Positions 36,001 through 43,760 are shown, counted from the stretch's first letter. The stretch: 64,000 bases of DNA from CAMQRS01 sp964370065 (GCA_964370065.1 CAYJGK010000005.1:13837-77836); one strand, 5' to 3'. Program-made: numbers and translations. The notes: a model not told the origin generated them from the letters alone.

Positions 36001-36497
36001 TGAATGAAGCAATTCAAGAAAGCAAAGGAATAAAGCTAGAACAAACAGAAGAATTATTAAAAGCGGATGTGAAAGTAGATGCTTATATTCCAGAATCATT
36101 TGAAGATCAAGATTATGAAAAAATTACGCTATATCAAAAACTAGAGGCGATGGAAACAAAACAAGATCTATTAGCCATGCAAGAAGAAATTGTTGACACA
36201 CATGGTAAATTACCTAGAGCTGTAGAATTGTTATTTGAGAAAAAACAATTAGATATTTTCTTAAATGAAAAAAATATTGAACAATTTAGTCAAACGAAAA
36301 CAGGGGTAAAAGTAGAGTTTAGTGAGTACTTTAGCCAGCAAGTAGATGGTGTGGCATTGTTTGAAAGAGTCACAACGTTAAGTGTGGATATTAAAGTATC
36401 TTATCAAAACAATCGTATTAGTGCCTTTATTCCTAAAAGTAGGACATATTTAAAGTTAATTATTCAGTTAATTAGTGAATGTGAAAAATTAATATAA
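33096..36497 (+). CDS. mfd: Transcription-repair coupling factor Mfd
   Basis: Large DNA translocase of 1133 residues that removes stalled RNA polymerase and recruits UvrA. The UvrB-homology region (about 1-330) includes SRGGIIDVF. The RNA-polymerase-interacting domain (about 465-530, GDYIVHKLYGVGQYIGI) follows, then SF2 helicase motifs GDVGFGKTEVAFRA, DEEQRFGVEHKEKIK (DEEQ box), SATPIPRTLQMSL, TTIIETGIDIPNANT and QIKGRVGRSDR. The TRCF C-terminal domain closes the protein. Length is normal. Confidence 0.98.
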   Translation: MKQLFKKLAKNQAFVAYHNRSDHLGNLSLNEEVLMIASSYQKNKKRILIVKNNLYTAQNLYERLAPLLQEDVLLFGVEGSLRVASIAASPELLAKQIETLYTLQNKDTYVCITHAEGYTKFLADPEVFSQYSISISVNDTYDFDAMKQHLYKAGYNKTSYVDQPLCYASRGGIIDVFSINYEYPLRIEFFDNEIDSIRFYDIETKRTIQTLQEATIIPASDFLLSETQKAYLQNVLQEKIEENIHPELKDKLGKELEYIQNEIKEPVLNKYYALLLQQFSVVDYIQSKDIIISTMEEVENSFKHTMRENISYIQELESMNHSIALYNSANDIHKYEKDIMHVHRFVHERHPIFSNIESIEQSELSIEQKLKEFIHQAKDYAIYMDISVMQKEKIKNILYNMNLSYDEVLHLEQGIHLVEVGLVEGFKATDEKILWLSEKDIFNVDQRKRKENNKFKEAEVLHDYLELHNGDYIVHKLYGVGQYIGIITKEKEGIRKDYLRIVYKGNDELLIPLEQFKLIRKFVSKEGAVPKLHKLGSGEWEKTRAKVSANVKELAERLVKLYSLREQNIGYAFSKDNTFVNQFEDDFSYALTHDQKQATQEIKTDMEKAVPMDRLLIGDVGFGKTEVAFRAAFKAVLDNKQVAFLCPTTILSQQHFKTALKRYMNFPVTIKIVNRFISTKEFSEIKRDLKEGKIDILIGTHRLFSKQLEFKDLGLLIIDEEQRFGVEHKEKIKELKTSVDVLSLSATPIPRTLQMSLVGIRQLSQLNTPPSNRMSIQTYVIEKNETLITEVIERELSRNGQVFYLYNNVKEIYNVARKLQKKCKGLKVGIAHGQMGKEEIEDVMMKFTQKEYQVLVCTTIIETGIDIPNANTILIEDADRFGLSQLYQIKGRVGRSDRLAYAYLMYSPQKQLSEIAIKRLQSMKEFAKLGSGYKIALRDLSIRGAGDMLGPKQAGFIDTVGMDMYIEMLNEAIQESKGIKLEQTEELLKADVKVDAYIPESFEDQDYEKITLYQKLEAMETKQDLLAMQEEIVDTHGKLPRAVELLFEKKQLDIFLNEKNIEQFSQTKTGVKVEFSEYFSQQVDGVALFERVTTLSVDIKVSYQNNRISAFIPKSRTYLKLIIQLISECEKLI

Positions 36498-36503
36498 TAA
36501 TAT

Positions 36504-36554
36504 TTGCAATGTAAAAAAAGGTATGTTATTATTTTCATATCAAAAATATTTGAT
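36504..36554 (+). promoter_or_regulatory. Promoter of the ACR3 gene with ArsR-like operator 1
   Basis: TTGCAA (36504-36509), a 17-bp spacer and TATTAT (36527-36532) form a promoter. The inverted repeat ATCAAA-N4-TTTGAT (36539-36554) covers the expected start site. It resembles ArsR/SmtB-family operators, so repression lifted by arsenite is likely. Confidence 0.7.
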
Positions 36555-36557
36555 ATA

Positions 36558-36579
36558 TTAACCACCGCGAGGTGGTTAA
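36558..36579 (+). other. Hairpin in the ACR3 leader
   Basis: A perfect 9-bp stem TTAACCACC / GGTGGTTAA with a GCGA tetraloop, followed by CTTTT, lies between the two operator-like repeats. It could be the weak terminator of mfd or a leader structure. Confidence 0.6.
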
Positions 36580-36593
36580 CTTTTAAAGAAATA

Positions 36594-36611
36594 CATCAAA
36601 AACATTTGATG
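36594..36611 (+). promoter_or_regulatory. ArsR-like operator 2
   Basis: CATCAAA-N4-TTTGATG is the second copy of the same inverted repeat, 56 bp after the first centre to centre and 18 nt before the ATG. Confidence 0.6.
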
Positions 36612-36629
36612 TTAGAAAGAGAGACTTAT

Positions 36630-37685
36630 ATGAGTAAAAAAAATAAAGACATCGGATTTTTCGAAAGATATTTGACAGTTTGGGTAATTATTTGTATGGT
36701 ATTAGGAATTTCTATTTCTACCTTCCTACCACAAATACCAACTTTCTTAAATCAATTTGAATATGCTAAAGTATCCATTCCAATTGCGATATTAATCTGG
36801 ATGATGATTTACCCAATGATGTTGAAAGTCGACTTCCAAAGCATTAAAAACGTGGGTAAAAATCCAAAAGGTTTATTTGTAACATGGATAGTGAACTGGT
36901 TAATTAAACCGTTTACTATGTTTGGTATAGCTTGGATATTCTTCTTTGTATTATTCAAAGGGTTTATTACACCGGAACTAGCAACTGACTACTTAGCTGG
37001 AGCTGTATTATTAGGAGCTGCTCCTTGTACGGCAATGGTATTTGTATGGAGTCATTTAACAAAAGGAAATGCTGCGTATACAGTTGTACAAGTAGCAACT
37101 AATGATTTAATTATTTTATTTGCATTCACACCAATTGTTGCCTTCTTATTAGGAGTGAGTGGAGTCAGTGTACCAATGGATACATTAATCTTATCAGTTG
37201 TACTATTCGTACTGATTCCATTGATTAGTGGAGTCAGCACACGTTACTTCTTAGTTAAGAAAAAAGGAAAAGAATACTTTGAAAATGTCTTTATTAAAAA
37301 GTTCAACAATATAACTATTATCGGATTATTATGTACCCTAACATTATTATTCTCATTCCAAGGTAATGTAATTATTCAAAATCCATTACATATTTTATTG
37401 ATTGCGATTCCCTTAATTCTTCAAACCGTGTTAATTTTTGGAATTGCTTACTTTGTATCAAGAAAAATAGGATTAAAACACGATGTAGCAGCACCAGCTG
37501 GAATGATTGGAGCCTCTAATTTCTTTGAATTATCGGTAGCTGTAGCCATTTCATTATTTGGTCCAACAAGCCCAGTGGCATTAGCTACCATTGTAGGAGT
37601 GTTGGTAGAAGTACCTGTCATGTTAATGCTAGTTAATTTTGCAAACAATACGAAACACTTATTTTTAAAAAATGAAGATAAATAA
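36630..37685 (+). CDS. ACR3-family arsenite efflux permease
   Basis: Membrane exporter of 351 residues with about ten membrane segments. The ACR3 signature GAAPCTAMVFVWSHLTKGNAAYTVVQVATNDLIIL contains the conserved Cys required for arsenite transport in characterised homologues. A second block is MIGASNFFELSVAVAISLFG. The start chosen is the ATG at 36630, preceded by AGAAAGAGAG; the longer reading would translate the operator region. No arsR or arsC lies in the window, so any regulator acts from elsewhere. Confidence 0.9.
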   Translation: MSKKNKDIGFFERYLTVWVIICMVLGISISTFLPQIPTFLNQFEYAKVSIPIAILIWMMIYPMMLKVDFQSIKNVGKNPKGLFVTWIVNWLIKPFTMFGIAWIFFFVLFKGFITPELATDYLAGAVLLGAAPCTAMVFVWSHLTKGNAAYTVVQVATNDLIILFAFTPIVAFLLGVSGVSVPMDTLILSVVLFVLIPLISGVSTRYFLVKKKGKEYFENVFIKKFNNITIIGLLCTLTLLFSFQGNVIIQNPLHILLIAIPLILQTVLIFGIAYFVSRKIGLKHDVAAPAGMIGASNFFELSVAVAISLFGPTSPVALATIVGVLVEVPVMLMLVNFANNTKHLFLKNEDK

Positions 37686-37686
37686 T

Positions 37687-37720
37687 AGTTGATCCCACTC
37701 AAAGAGTGGGATTTTTATAT
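37687..37720 (+). terminator. Terminator after the ACR3 gene
   Basis: ATCCCACTC / GAGTGGGAT with a three-base loop, followed by TTTT. Confidence 0.85.
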
Positions 37721-37852
37721 ATTTAGTTTATTGTTTTTTTATTTTATAAGTAACAATATAGTAAAGGAATAAGAAACTAAGAAAGGGATAACACGTTAAA
37801 GTAGATTTTTGTTCTTTGTGATATACTGTAATCAAATGGAGGCAATAACAAT

Positions 37853-38320
37853 ATGGAAACAGGTTTGACTAGTAAAAGAATCGCACAAAAAGATTGGGAT
37901 GTAATTAAAACCTTACAAATAGCAGACAATCAAAAAGGTTATATCGAAAGTAGTGAACATTGTCTACAAGATGCATTAAACAATGCATATGATATGGAAT
38001 GGCATTTTTATGGCATATATCTACAAGATAAATTAATCGGTTTTGCAATGCATGGCATTCAATATGTAGAGCAACAAGAAGAAGTTTGGTTAGACCGTTT
38101 TATGATAGATCAAGTATATCAAAATAAGGGTTATGGAAAGCAGGGCATGAAAATAATCATAGAACAATTATATGAAGAGTATCATTGTAGTATTTTGTAT
38201 TTATCAGTTATCCAAGAAAACAAGAAAGCCATTTCTATGTATCAATCTTTAGGGTTTATCAAAACAAAACAAATAGACGATAACAATGAGCAAGTATATA
38301 TTCGTTTCAAAGAAAATTAA
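37853..38320 (+). CDS. GNAT family N-acetyltransferase
   Basis: A 155-residue GNAT protein. The acetyl-CoA-binding motif is VWLDRFMIDQVYQNKGYGKQGMKIIIEQL, followed by ILYLSVIQENKKAISMYQSLGFIKTKQI. The N-terminal layout resembles spermine/spermidine acetyltransferase-like (BltD-type) members, but the substrate cannot be read from the sequence. GGAGG lies nine bases before the ATG. It appears to form its own unit. Confidence 0.82.
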   Translation: METGLTSKRIAQKDWDVIKTLQIADNQKGYIESSEHCLQDALNNAYDMEWHFYGIYLQDKLIGFAMHGIQYVEQQEEVWLDRFMIDQVYQNKGYGKQGMKIIIEQLYEEYHCSILYLSVIQENKKAISMYQSLGFIKTKQIDDNNEQVYIRFKEN

Positions 38321-38390
38321 TAGACAAACTATAAAATGAATGTTTTGTTGACATTGTTTTATGGTACACTATATACGATAGGAGACACTT

Positions 38391-38672
38391 ATGAGATTAG
38401 ATAAATATTTAAAAGTAGCACGCGTATTAAAGCGTAGAAGTGTATCAAAAGAGTTAGCTGATCAAGAACGTGTGATTGTAAATGGTAGAAGAGCGAAACC
38501 AAGCACGGATGTAAAAGTAAATGATATCATTACAGTTGAATTTGGGAATCGCGAACTGACGATTAAAGTATTGGATACACCTAAACAAGTGAGTAAAAAA
38601 GAAGCCACTTTAGTATTTGAAGTATTAGAAGAAAAAAGAAAACCAAAAGAAGAAAATACAGTTACAGAATAA
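38391..38672 (+). CDS. rqcP: RqcP-like S4-domain RNA-binding protein
   Basis: A 93-residue S4-domain protein. MRLDKYLKVARVLKRRSVSKELADQERVIVNGRRAKPSTDVKVNDIITV matches RqcP/YabO, which works with RqcH in poly-Ala tailing during ribosome quality control in Bacillota. Position downstream of pth-mfd parallels B. subtilis yabO, although here other genes intervene. RqcH itself is not in the window. The tail is acidic and disordered. Confidence 0.9.
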   Translation: MRLDKYLKVARVLKRRSVSKELADQERVIVNGRRAKPSTDVKVNDIITVEFGNRELTIKVLDTPKQVSKKEATLVFEVLEEKRKPKEENTVTE

Positions 38673-38694
38673 CGAATTTTGTAAAGGAGAAAGC

Positions 38695-39147
38695 ATGAAA
38701 GAAACATATGAATTATTAATTAAACAATTAGATAGTTTATTAGAAAATGAAACCAATACTATTGCCAATTTAAGTAATGCAAGTGCTTTATTATTTCAAA
38801 CCTTACAACATGTGAATTGGGTAGGTTTTTATCTATTTGAAAAAGAGGAATTAGTATTAGGACCTTTCCAAGGAAAAGTAGCATGTATGCATATCCCTTT
38901 ACATAAAGGCGTATGTGGAAAGGCAGCCCTGTCGCAAACCACACAGTGTGTTGCAGATGTGCATGAATTCCCTGGTCATATTGCATGCGATGGGGCATCT
39001 AATTCAGAATTAGTAGTGCCAATTATCATTGATGATAACTTATATGGGGTACTAGATATTGATTCCTATGAATTCAACAATTTTAGTGAATTAGAAATTG
39101 AGTATATGGAACTTTTTGTAAAGCATTTAGTGAAACATATTTACTAG
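38695..39147 (+). CDS. msrC: Free methionine-(R)-sulfoxide reductase, GAF type
   Basis: Reduces free Met-R-sulfoxide; 150 residues, one GAF domain. The three catalytic cysteines of fRMsr are at C64, C74 and C98 with the spacing of the E. coli enzyme (10 and 24). The family motifs WVGFYLF, LGPFQGKVAC and DGASNSELVVPI are all present, so this is a catalytic member and not a signalling GAF domain. It follows rqcP by 22 nt. Confidence 0.9.
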   Translation: MKETYELLIKQLDSLLENETNTIANLSNASALLFQTLQHVNWVGFYLFEKEELVLGPFQGKVACMHIPLHKGVCGKAALSQTTQCVADVHEFPGHIACDGASNSELVVPIIIDDNLYGVLDIDSYEFNNFSELEIEYMELFVKHLVKHIY

Positions 39148-39158
39148 GAGGGAAAATT

Positions 39159-40115
39159 ATGATTCGTTATGGAATATTAAGTACAGCGTCTATTGCAGCA
39201 CGATTTGTACAAGGAGTAAGAGAAAGTGGAGAAGCAAAAGTGGTAGCGATTGCATCACGTAGCGAAATACAAGCTAGAAACATGGCAGAAAAATTGCAGA
39301 TACCACGTTATTATGCGACGTATGATGAATTGTTTTTAGATCCAGATATTGATGTGATTTATATCCCAACAATGAACGCTATTCATTATAGAGACGCTAA
39401 AAAAGCATTAGAATCCAATAAACATGTGATCGTTGAAAAGCCGTTTGTATTAGAAAGCAAGCAAGTAGACGAATTGTTTGCACTCGCTAAAAAGCAAAAT
39501 AAATTCATTATGGAGGCACAAAAGTCAGTGTTTTTACCAACTACCGAGTTTGTCAAACAAAAAATAGAAGAAGGTGTGATTGGCGAAGTGAAATATGTTG
39601 AGTTAAAAGCAAGTTTTTTAGCTCGCTTTGAGGATGATCACTGGATGTTTGATGCCCACCAAGGTGGAGGGTGTTTACATGGTAGTGCTAGTTATACAAT
39701 AGAATTAATGCAATACTTATTTGGAGAGACAACAATTCAGGCAGCCGGTAGCCAAGTGAGTGGGCACCATAAAAGCGATGAAATTTGTACGTTTAGTTTT
39801 GTGTTAGATAAAAAAATACTAGTTTCCTCAACAATAGCAATGAATGTGCTATTACCTAATGAAGCGGTTATTTATGGAACGAAAGGAAGTATTAAAATAC
39901 CAAACTATTGGAAGAGTGAAGAAGTGCAGATATGCGTTAGCGATAATGTAGAAACACACAAATTCCCATGTACAAGCGAATTTGTATTTGAAATCAACCA
40001 TATCCATAAATGTATACAAGAAAATAAGGTTGCAAGTGATGTGATGACTCTTCATAAAACAAAGTCTTGTGTAGCCATGGTAGAACAGTTATACAAACAG
40101 TGGAAACTTAAATAA
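39159..40115 (+). CDS. Gfo/Idh/MocA-family oxidoreductase
   Basis: NAD(P)-dependent dehydrogenase of 318 residues. The Rossmann N-terminus MIRYGILSTASIAARFVQGV leads to VYIPTMNAIHYRDAKKALE and the catalytic-type EKPFVLESKQ (EKP motif with Lys). The C-terminal domain carries DDHWMFDAHQGGGCLHGSASYTIELMQYLFG. Substrates in this family are sugars, inositols or related alcohols; this one is unknown. It overlaps the next gene by one base. Confidence 0.88.
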   Translation: MIRYGILSTASIAARFVQGVRESGEAKVVAIASRSEIQARNMAEKLQIPRYYATYDELFLDPDIDVIYIPTMNAIHYRDAKKALESNKHVIVEKPFVLESKQVDELFALAKKQNKFIMEAQKSVFLPTTEFVKQKIEEGVIGEVKYVELKASFLARFEDDHWMFDAHQGGGCLHGSASYTIELMQYLFGETTIQAAGSQVSGHHKSDEICTFSFVLDKKILVSSTIAMNVLLPNEAVIYGTKGSIKIPNYWKSEEVQICVSDNVETHKFPCTSEFVFEINHIHKCIQENKVASDVMTLHKTKSCVAMVEQLYKQWKLK

Positions 40116-40858
40116 TGAATGTGTTTTTAGTCGTGTTTTTTACCTTATTAGCAGTCTTAGGTATCAGCTTTTTAGTTATTCGTTATAAAGCTAAAAAATT
40201 TTTAAAACAGCATTTTAATAGTGATGATTTACAAACGATTATAGCCTCACAAAGAGAAATAGAAGCGAATAGTGTGCAATCTGTATCAGGTATGACATCT
40301 ATTTATTTACCCTTGATTGCAAACGATTTTCCTGCTTTTCATTATGATGAATTTAAACATAGAGCAACACAAATGTTGATTTCTGCTTTGCAAGCCATTA
40401 GCGACGAACAAATCAATCGACTACAATATGCATCTTCTGAATTAATCACAAAAGTGAATCTTATGATAAAAGGAAACCAAATGTCGCATGTTCAAGAAAA
40501 ATATTCTTCGATTCAAATGCATCAAATGGAAATTTTTTCGTATCGTAAGCAAGAAGGAACTTGTACTATTGTTTTACAATGTGCGCTTTCTTATTTTTAT
40601 GAAAAAAAAGAAGCGAATCAAATTGTAGTAGAGAGTCACTATCGCACACAGACGAAATACAATATCGAATTATTGTTTGTTCAAGATGAAACTTTATTAG
40701 AGGATCAAAAACAGACAACTTATAATGTTGCAAACTGCCCAAATTGTGGAGCTAAAATTAAAAATAAAAACAATAAAGTATGCGCATATTGTGGTTCACA
40801 AGTGGAATTAGTGAACATTCATGTTTGGCAAATCCATGACTTTAGTAGAATAAAATAA
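40115..40858 (+). CDS. Membrane protein with TIM44-like region and zinc ribbon
   Basis: A 247-residue protein with an N-terminal membrane helix (about residues 3-24). An alpha/beta region follows (about 60-200; YDEFKHRATQMLISALQAISDEQINRLQYASSEL resembles TIM44-like or YhcB-type accessory domains). The C-terminal zinc ribbon is CPNCGAKIKNKNNKVCAYCGS. Function unknown. It is coupled to the oxidoreductase by a one-base overlap. Confidence 0.65.
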   Translation: MNVFLVVFFTLLAVLGISFLVIRYKAKKFLKQHFNSDDLQTIIASQREIEANSVQSVSGMTSIYLPLIANDFPAFHYDEFKHRATQMLISALQAISDEQINRLQYASSELITKVNLMIKGNQMSHVQEKYSSIQMHQMEIFSYRKQEGTCTIVLQCALSYFYEKKEANQIVVESHYRTQTKYNIELLFVQDETLLEDQKQTTYNVANCPNCGAKIKNKNNKVCAYCGSQVELVNIHVWQIHDFSRIK

Positions 40859-40884
40859 AAAAAGAGCGAAAGCTCTTTTTCTTA
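40858..40884. terminator. Bidirectional terminator
   Basis: AAAAAGAGC / GCTCTTTTT with a small loop separates convergent genes. Confidence 0.85.
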
Positions 40885-41505
40885 TAGCAGTATCATAAAT
40901 ACAATCGATTCCAAAAATTGGTGGACATCAATTAATATTTGACTTAACCCATTATTTAATAAGCCTGTGAATAAAAGAATAAATAATAAGATAAATCCAT
41001 AGCGTTCATATTTCATATAGTGAAAATACATTTTTTCAGGCAATAAAGCAAATAAAATTTTAGAACCGTCTAATGGCGGAATCGGGAGTAGATTAAACAA
41101 CCCTAATCCAATACTAATAATTGATAAATAATACAGCACTTGCATTACGTATTGTGACACTTCATTACGTACGCCTACATGTAATAAGACAAAAACAGTA
41201 ATAAAAATACTTAAAAATGAAATTAAGAAATTCATTAAAGGGCCTGCTAAAGCGGTTAGAGCCATTCCTAGTTTAGGGTTTTTAAAATAATGGGGGTTTA
41301 CTCCAACTGGTTTAGCCCAACCAAAATTAAATACTAGAAGGAATATAAAACCCATTGGGTCTATGTGCTTTAATGGGTTTAAAGATAGTCGTCCATCTAA
41401 TTTTGCACTTTGGTCGCCTAATCGATAAGCCATATACCCATGTGCCCATTCGTGCAATACAATTGCAATCAAAATAGCAGGAATGGAATAAATCATTGTA
41501 TTCAT
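40882..41505 (-). CDS. Site-2 protease family membrane metalloprotease
   Basis: M50-family intramembrane zinc protease of 207 residues with about six membrane segments. The HEWAH motif (HExxH) is in AIVLHEWAHGYMAYRLGD near residue 19, and the third ligand region is LGLFNLLPIPPLDGSKIL (NPxPxLDG-like). This is the short group without PDZ, as in B. subtilis YwhC. The ATG at 41505 has AGAGG upstream. It runs against its neighbours, on the lagging strand. Confidence 0.88.
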   Translation of the reverse strand: MNTMIYSIPAILIAIVLHEWAHGYMAYRLGDQSAKLDGRLSLNPLKHIDPMGFIFLLVFNFGWAKPVGVNPHYFKNPKLGMALTALAGPLMNFLISFLSIFITVFVLLHVGVRNEVSQYVMQVLYYLSIISIGLGLFNLLPIPPLDGSKILFALLPEKMYFHYMKYERYGFILLFILLFTGLLNNGLSQILIDVHQFLESIVFMILL

Positions 41506-41614
41506 ATAAAACCTCTTTTCTGTTATGTTTACTATTATAAACAAAATACATCACATTTGTCATTTACTTATTTTAATTTATTATTGTATAATTAACACAT
41601 AAGGAGTCACAACT

Positions 41615-41902
41615 ATGGCAAAAAGAAAAAAACATATCATCATTAGTGTATTCATGTTAGCTTTATCATCATACTTTGTCTTTAGTGTGATAGGGGAAGT
41701 ACAAACGATGTTTGCATATAATAAAAATATCGACAGTATGAAACACGAACAACAAGAATTACTAGATAAAAAAGAAGATTTAAATGAAGAGAAAAAGAAT
41801 TTAAATGATGTCAATTACATTATTCGCTACGCGACAGGTAAGTATTTAGCGACTAAAGATGCAGGAGACCAAGTGTTTAAATTACCCGATGGAGAAGAAT
41901 AA
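41615..41902 (+). CDS. Septum formation initiator, DivIC/FtsB family
   Basis: A 95-residue bitopic division protein with a short basic cytoplasmic N-terminus, a membrane helix at about residues 8-26, and an outside coiled coil (KNIDSMKHEQQELLDKKEDLNEEKKNLND). The closing YIIRYATGKYLATKDAGDQVFKLP is the DivIC-type ending that contacts FtsL and DivIB. GGAG precedes the ATG. In Bacillus divIC lies near pth-mfd-yabO, in the same general neighbourhood. Confidence 0.88.
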   Translation: MAKRKKHIIISVFMLALSSYFVFSVIGEVQTMFAYNKNIDSMKHEQQELLDKKEDLNEEKKNLNDVNYIIRYATGKYLATKDAGDQVFKLPDGEE

Positions 41903-41938
41903 AAGTGATAAACCGTTAGTTTATCACTTTTTTTTCAC
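41902..41938 (+). terminator. Terminator after the divIC-like gene
   Basis: AAAGTGATAAAC / GTTTATCACTTT with a five-base loop and T8. Confidence 0.9.
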
Positions 41939-42048
41939 ATTCACATATTATACTAATTATCATGCATGAGTATTGTAGATTTGAATAAAGAACTATTTGA
42001 ACATATGATAAACTAGTGTTACTATTATTGTACTGCTTGGAGGGTCTA

Positions 42049-42852
42049 ATGGGAAAAAGAGATTATTATGAAGTGCTTGGTGTTAATAAAACAGCAAGCG
42101 ATGATGAAATAAAAAAAGCGTATCGTAAACTAGCTAAAAAATATCATCCAGATATTAATAAAGCAAGTGATGCAGAAGAAAAATTTAAAGAGATTAATGA
42201 AGCAAATGAAGTATTAAGCAATTCTGAAAAACGAGCTAGCTATGATCGATTTGGTAGAGATGGTATGCAAGGTGCTGGGTTTAACCAACAAAATGGATAT
42301 CGTACGTATGGAGGAAATGCACAAGATTTTGAAGATATATTCTCGTTCTTTGCCGGTGCACAACAGCGTCAACAAGTATCAATTAACAAATTTAGTCATA
42401 CATCAATTAGTTTTATGGAAGCAATAAGAGGGACGACAACAAGTATTGTAGTGAATGCGTATAAGCGTAGCGCTAACGGATATGTGCTTAAGAAAATGAA
42501 GGTGAATATGAAAATTCCTGCAGGAATTAAAGATAAACAACACGTTCGTATTCCAGGCTATGGGGAAATGAATCGCCAAACAGGACAAATCGGTGACTTA
42601 TTTGTGGAAGTGAATGTTCAAAAACATGCAAAATTTAGTAGAGTAGGTAATGATATCTACATGAAACAGCAAATTACGAAGCAACAAGCAAAACAAGGGT
42701 GTGTTGTAGAAGTAGAAGGTATTTATGATAATGTGCAATTAAAAATACCATCAAACGTGAATGCAGGAATGAAATTAAGAATGAAAGGTAAAGGAGTCAA
42801 AGCCGCAAGTGGAGCAGGAGATGCCTACGTAGAAATAATGATTCAGAAATAG
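42049..42852 (+). CDS. J-protein co-chaperone, CbpA-like, no zinc finger
   Basis: A 267-residue Hsp40. The J domain (about 4-68) contains the HPD tripeptide in KKYHPDINK that stimulates DnaK ATPase. A short Gly/Asn linker (GMQGAGFNQQNGYRTYGG) and the two client-binding beta domains follow. The CxxCxGxG zinc repeats of DnaJ are absent, which places it with CbpA/DnaJ class B. GGAGG precedes the ATG at 42049. It is not next to dnaK or grpE; instead it is 11 nt from the acidic-repeat membrane protein gene. Confidence 0.9.
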   Translation: MGKRDYYEVLGVNKTASDDEIKKAYRKLAKKYHPDINKASDAEEKFKEINEANEVLSNSEKRASYDRFGRDGMQGAGFNQQNGYRTYGGNAQDFEDIFSFFAGAQQRQQVSINKFSHTSISFMEAIRGTTTSIVVNAYKRSANGYVLKKMKVNMKIPAGIKDKQHVRIPGYGEMNRQTGQIGDLFVEVNVQKHAKFSRVGNDIYMKQQITKQQAKQGCVVEVEGIYDNVQLKIPSNVNAGMKLRMKGKGVKAASGAGDAYVEIMIQK

Positions 42853-42863
42853 AGGTAATCATA

Positions 42864-43681
42864 GTGAGTAAAGAAATGAACAATGAATTAGAAGAAGAAG
42901 TAGTAGAAGTAATTGAAGAAATAGAAGTAGATGAAGATAATGAAGCAGAAGTAGTAGAAGTAATTGAAGAAATAGAAGCAGATGAAGACAATGAAGTAGA
43001 ANNNNNNNNNNNNNNNNNNNNNNNNNNNNNNNNNNNNNNNNNNNNNNNNNNNNNNNNNNNNNNNNNNNNNNNNNNNNNNNNNNNNNNNNNNNNNNNNNNN
43101 NAGAAGTAGTAGAAGTAATTGAAGAAATAGAAGCAGATGAAGACAATGAAGTAGAAGTAGAGTTTTACGAAGAAGTAGAAGAAGAGATGATGCCTCCTAA
43201 AAAAAGTAATAAGAAAATGATGATTGCATTAGTTGGGTTAGTGATTATTGTGGCAGTGGCGGCTGTATTTTTCTTAACACAAGGTAGCGGAAGTGCAGAT
43301 GTTACTTGCTCGATCACAAGTGAAGGAATGACGTTAAGTCAGTCGTATACGAAAAAAGGAGAAGAAGTAGTTAGTATTACAAATTCTTTAGAACAAACTA
43401 TTAGCGAGGAAGAATTAGAATCTTTAGGAATGAGCTTTGATGAATGGTATGCAGAAAATGAATTAGCTTTTGCAAGCTATGATGAATTTGCAGGCGTAAG
43501 CTATGTACTGGATAAAGAAGAGGATACTCAAACAATTAAAATCGCACTAACAATCGATTTTGCTGAGTATGATTTTGAAACAGATGCATTAGGAGTAGGA
43601 GCAATAGATAACTATGCTGATACAGATGCTATCGCAACCGAATTAGAAAGTTATGGATATACTTGCACAGGACAAAACTAG
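42864..43681 (+). CDS. Acidic tandem-repeat membrane protein, interrupted by assembly gap
   Basis: One gene split by a 100-N gap. It starts at GTG 42864 after AGAGG. The cytoplasmic part repeats a 17-residue unit, ExEVVEVIEEIExDEDN; two near-full units stand before the gap and one after it. Then come KKSNKK, a membrane helix (ALVGLVIIVAVAAVFFL) and a roughly 120-residue outside domain (DVTCSITSEGMTLSQSYTKKGEEV ... YTCTGQN) resembling DUF1307/YehR lipoproteins, with two Cys. Overlapping the identical 55-bp flanks joins both parts in one frame of at least 220 residues; the true repeat number is unknown. It is probably co-transcribed with the J-protein gene. Confidence 0.78.
42897..43150 (+). 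repeat. 51-bp coding tandem repeat (VNTR candidate)
   Basis: The unit encodes ExEVVEVIEEIExDEDN. Visible copies differ only at a few positions, and the array contains the N gap. Near-identical units of this length are expected to vary in copy number and to collapse in short-read assemblies. Confidence 0.8.
43002..43101. other. Assembly gap (100 N) inside the repeat
   Basis: Exactly 100 N, a placeholder size. The last 55 bases before it and the first 55 after it are identical, as expected for neighbouring contigs of a k=55 assembly graph. Confidence 0.9.
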
Positions 43682-43686
43682 ATATA

Positions 43687-43716
43687 AAAAGTCGATGAAA
43701 CCATCGGCTTTTTTTG
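43687..43716 (+). terminator. Terminator after the acidic-repeat gene
   Basis: AAAGTCGATG / CATCGGCTTT (one G-U pair) followed by T7. Confidence 0.8.
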
Positions 43717-43725
43717 TGTGAATTA

Positions 43726-43734
43726 TGCTATAAT
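43726..43734 (+). promoter_or_regulatory. Extended -10 promoter of mutS
   Basis: TGCTATAAT (TGn plus TATAAT) lies 26 nt before the mutS ATG and just after the previous terminator. Confidence 0.6.
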
Positions 43735-43760
43735 AACAAAGATATAGAGGAGAATTGACT

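Noticed and set aside
42864..43109. Acidic repeat region as a separate short gene, or as a CRISPR-like array
   Set aside because: The 51-bp units are coding, nearly contiguous without spacers, and join in frame with the downstream membrane protein once the 55-bp flanks are overlapped.
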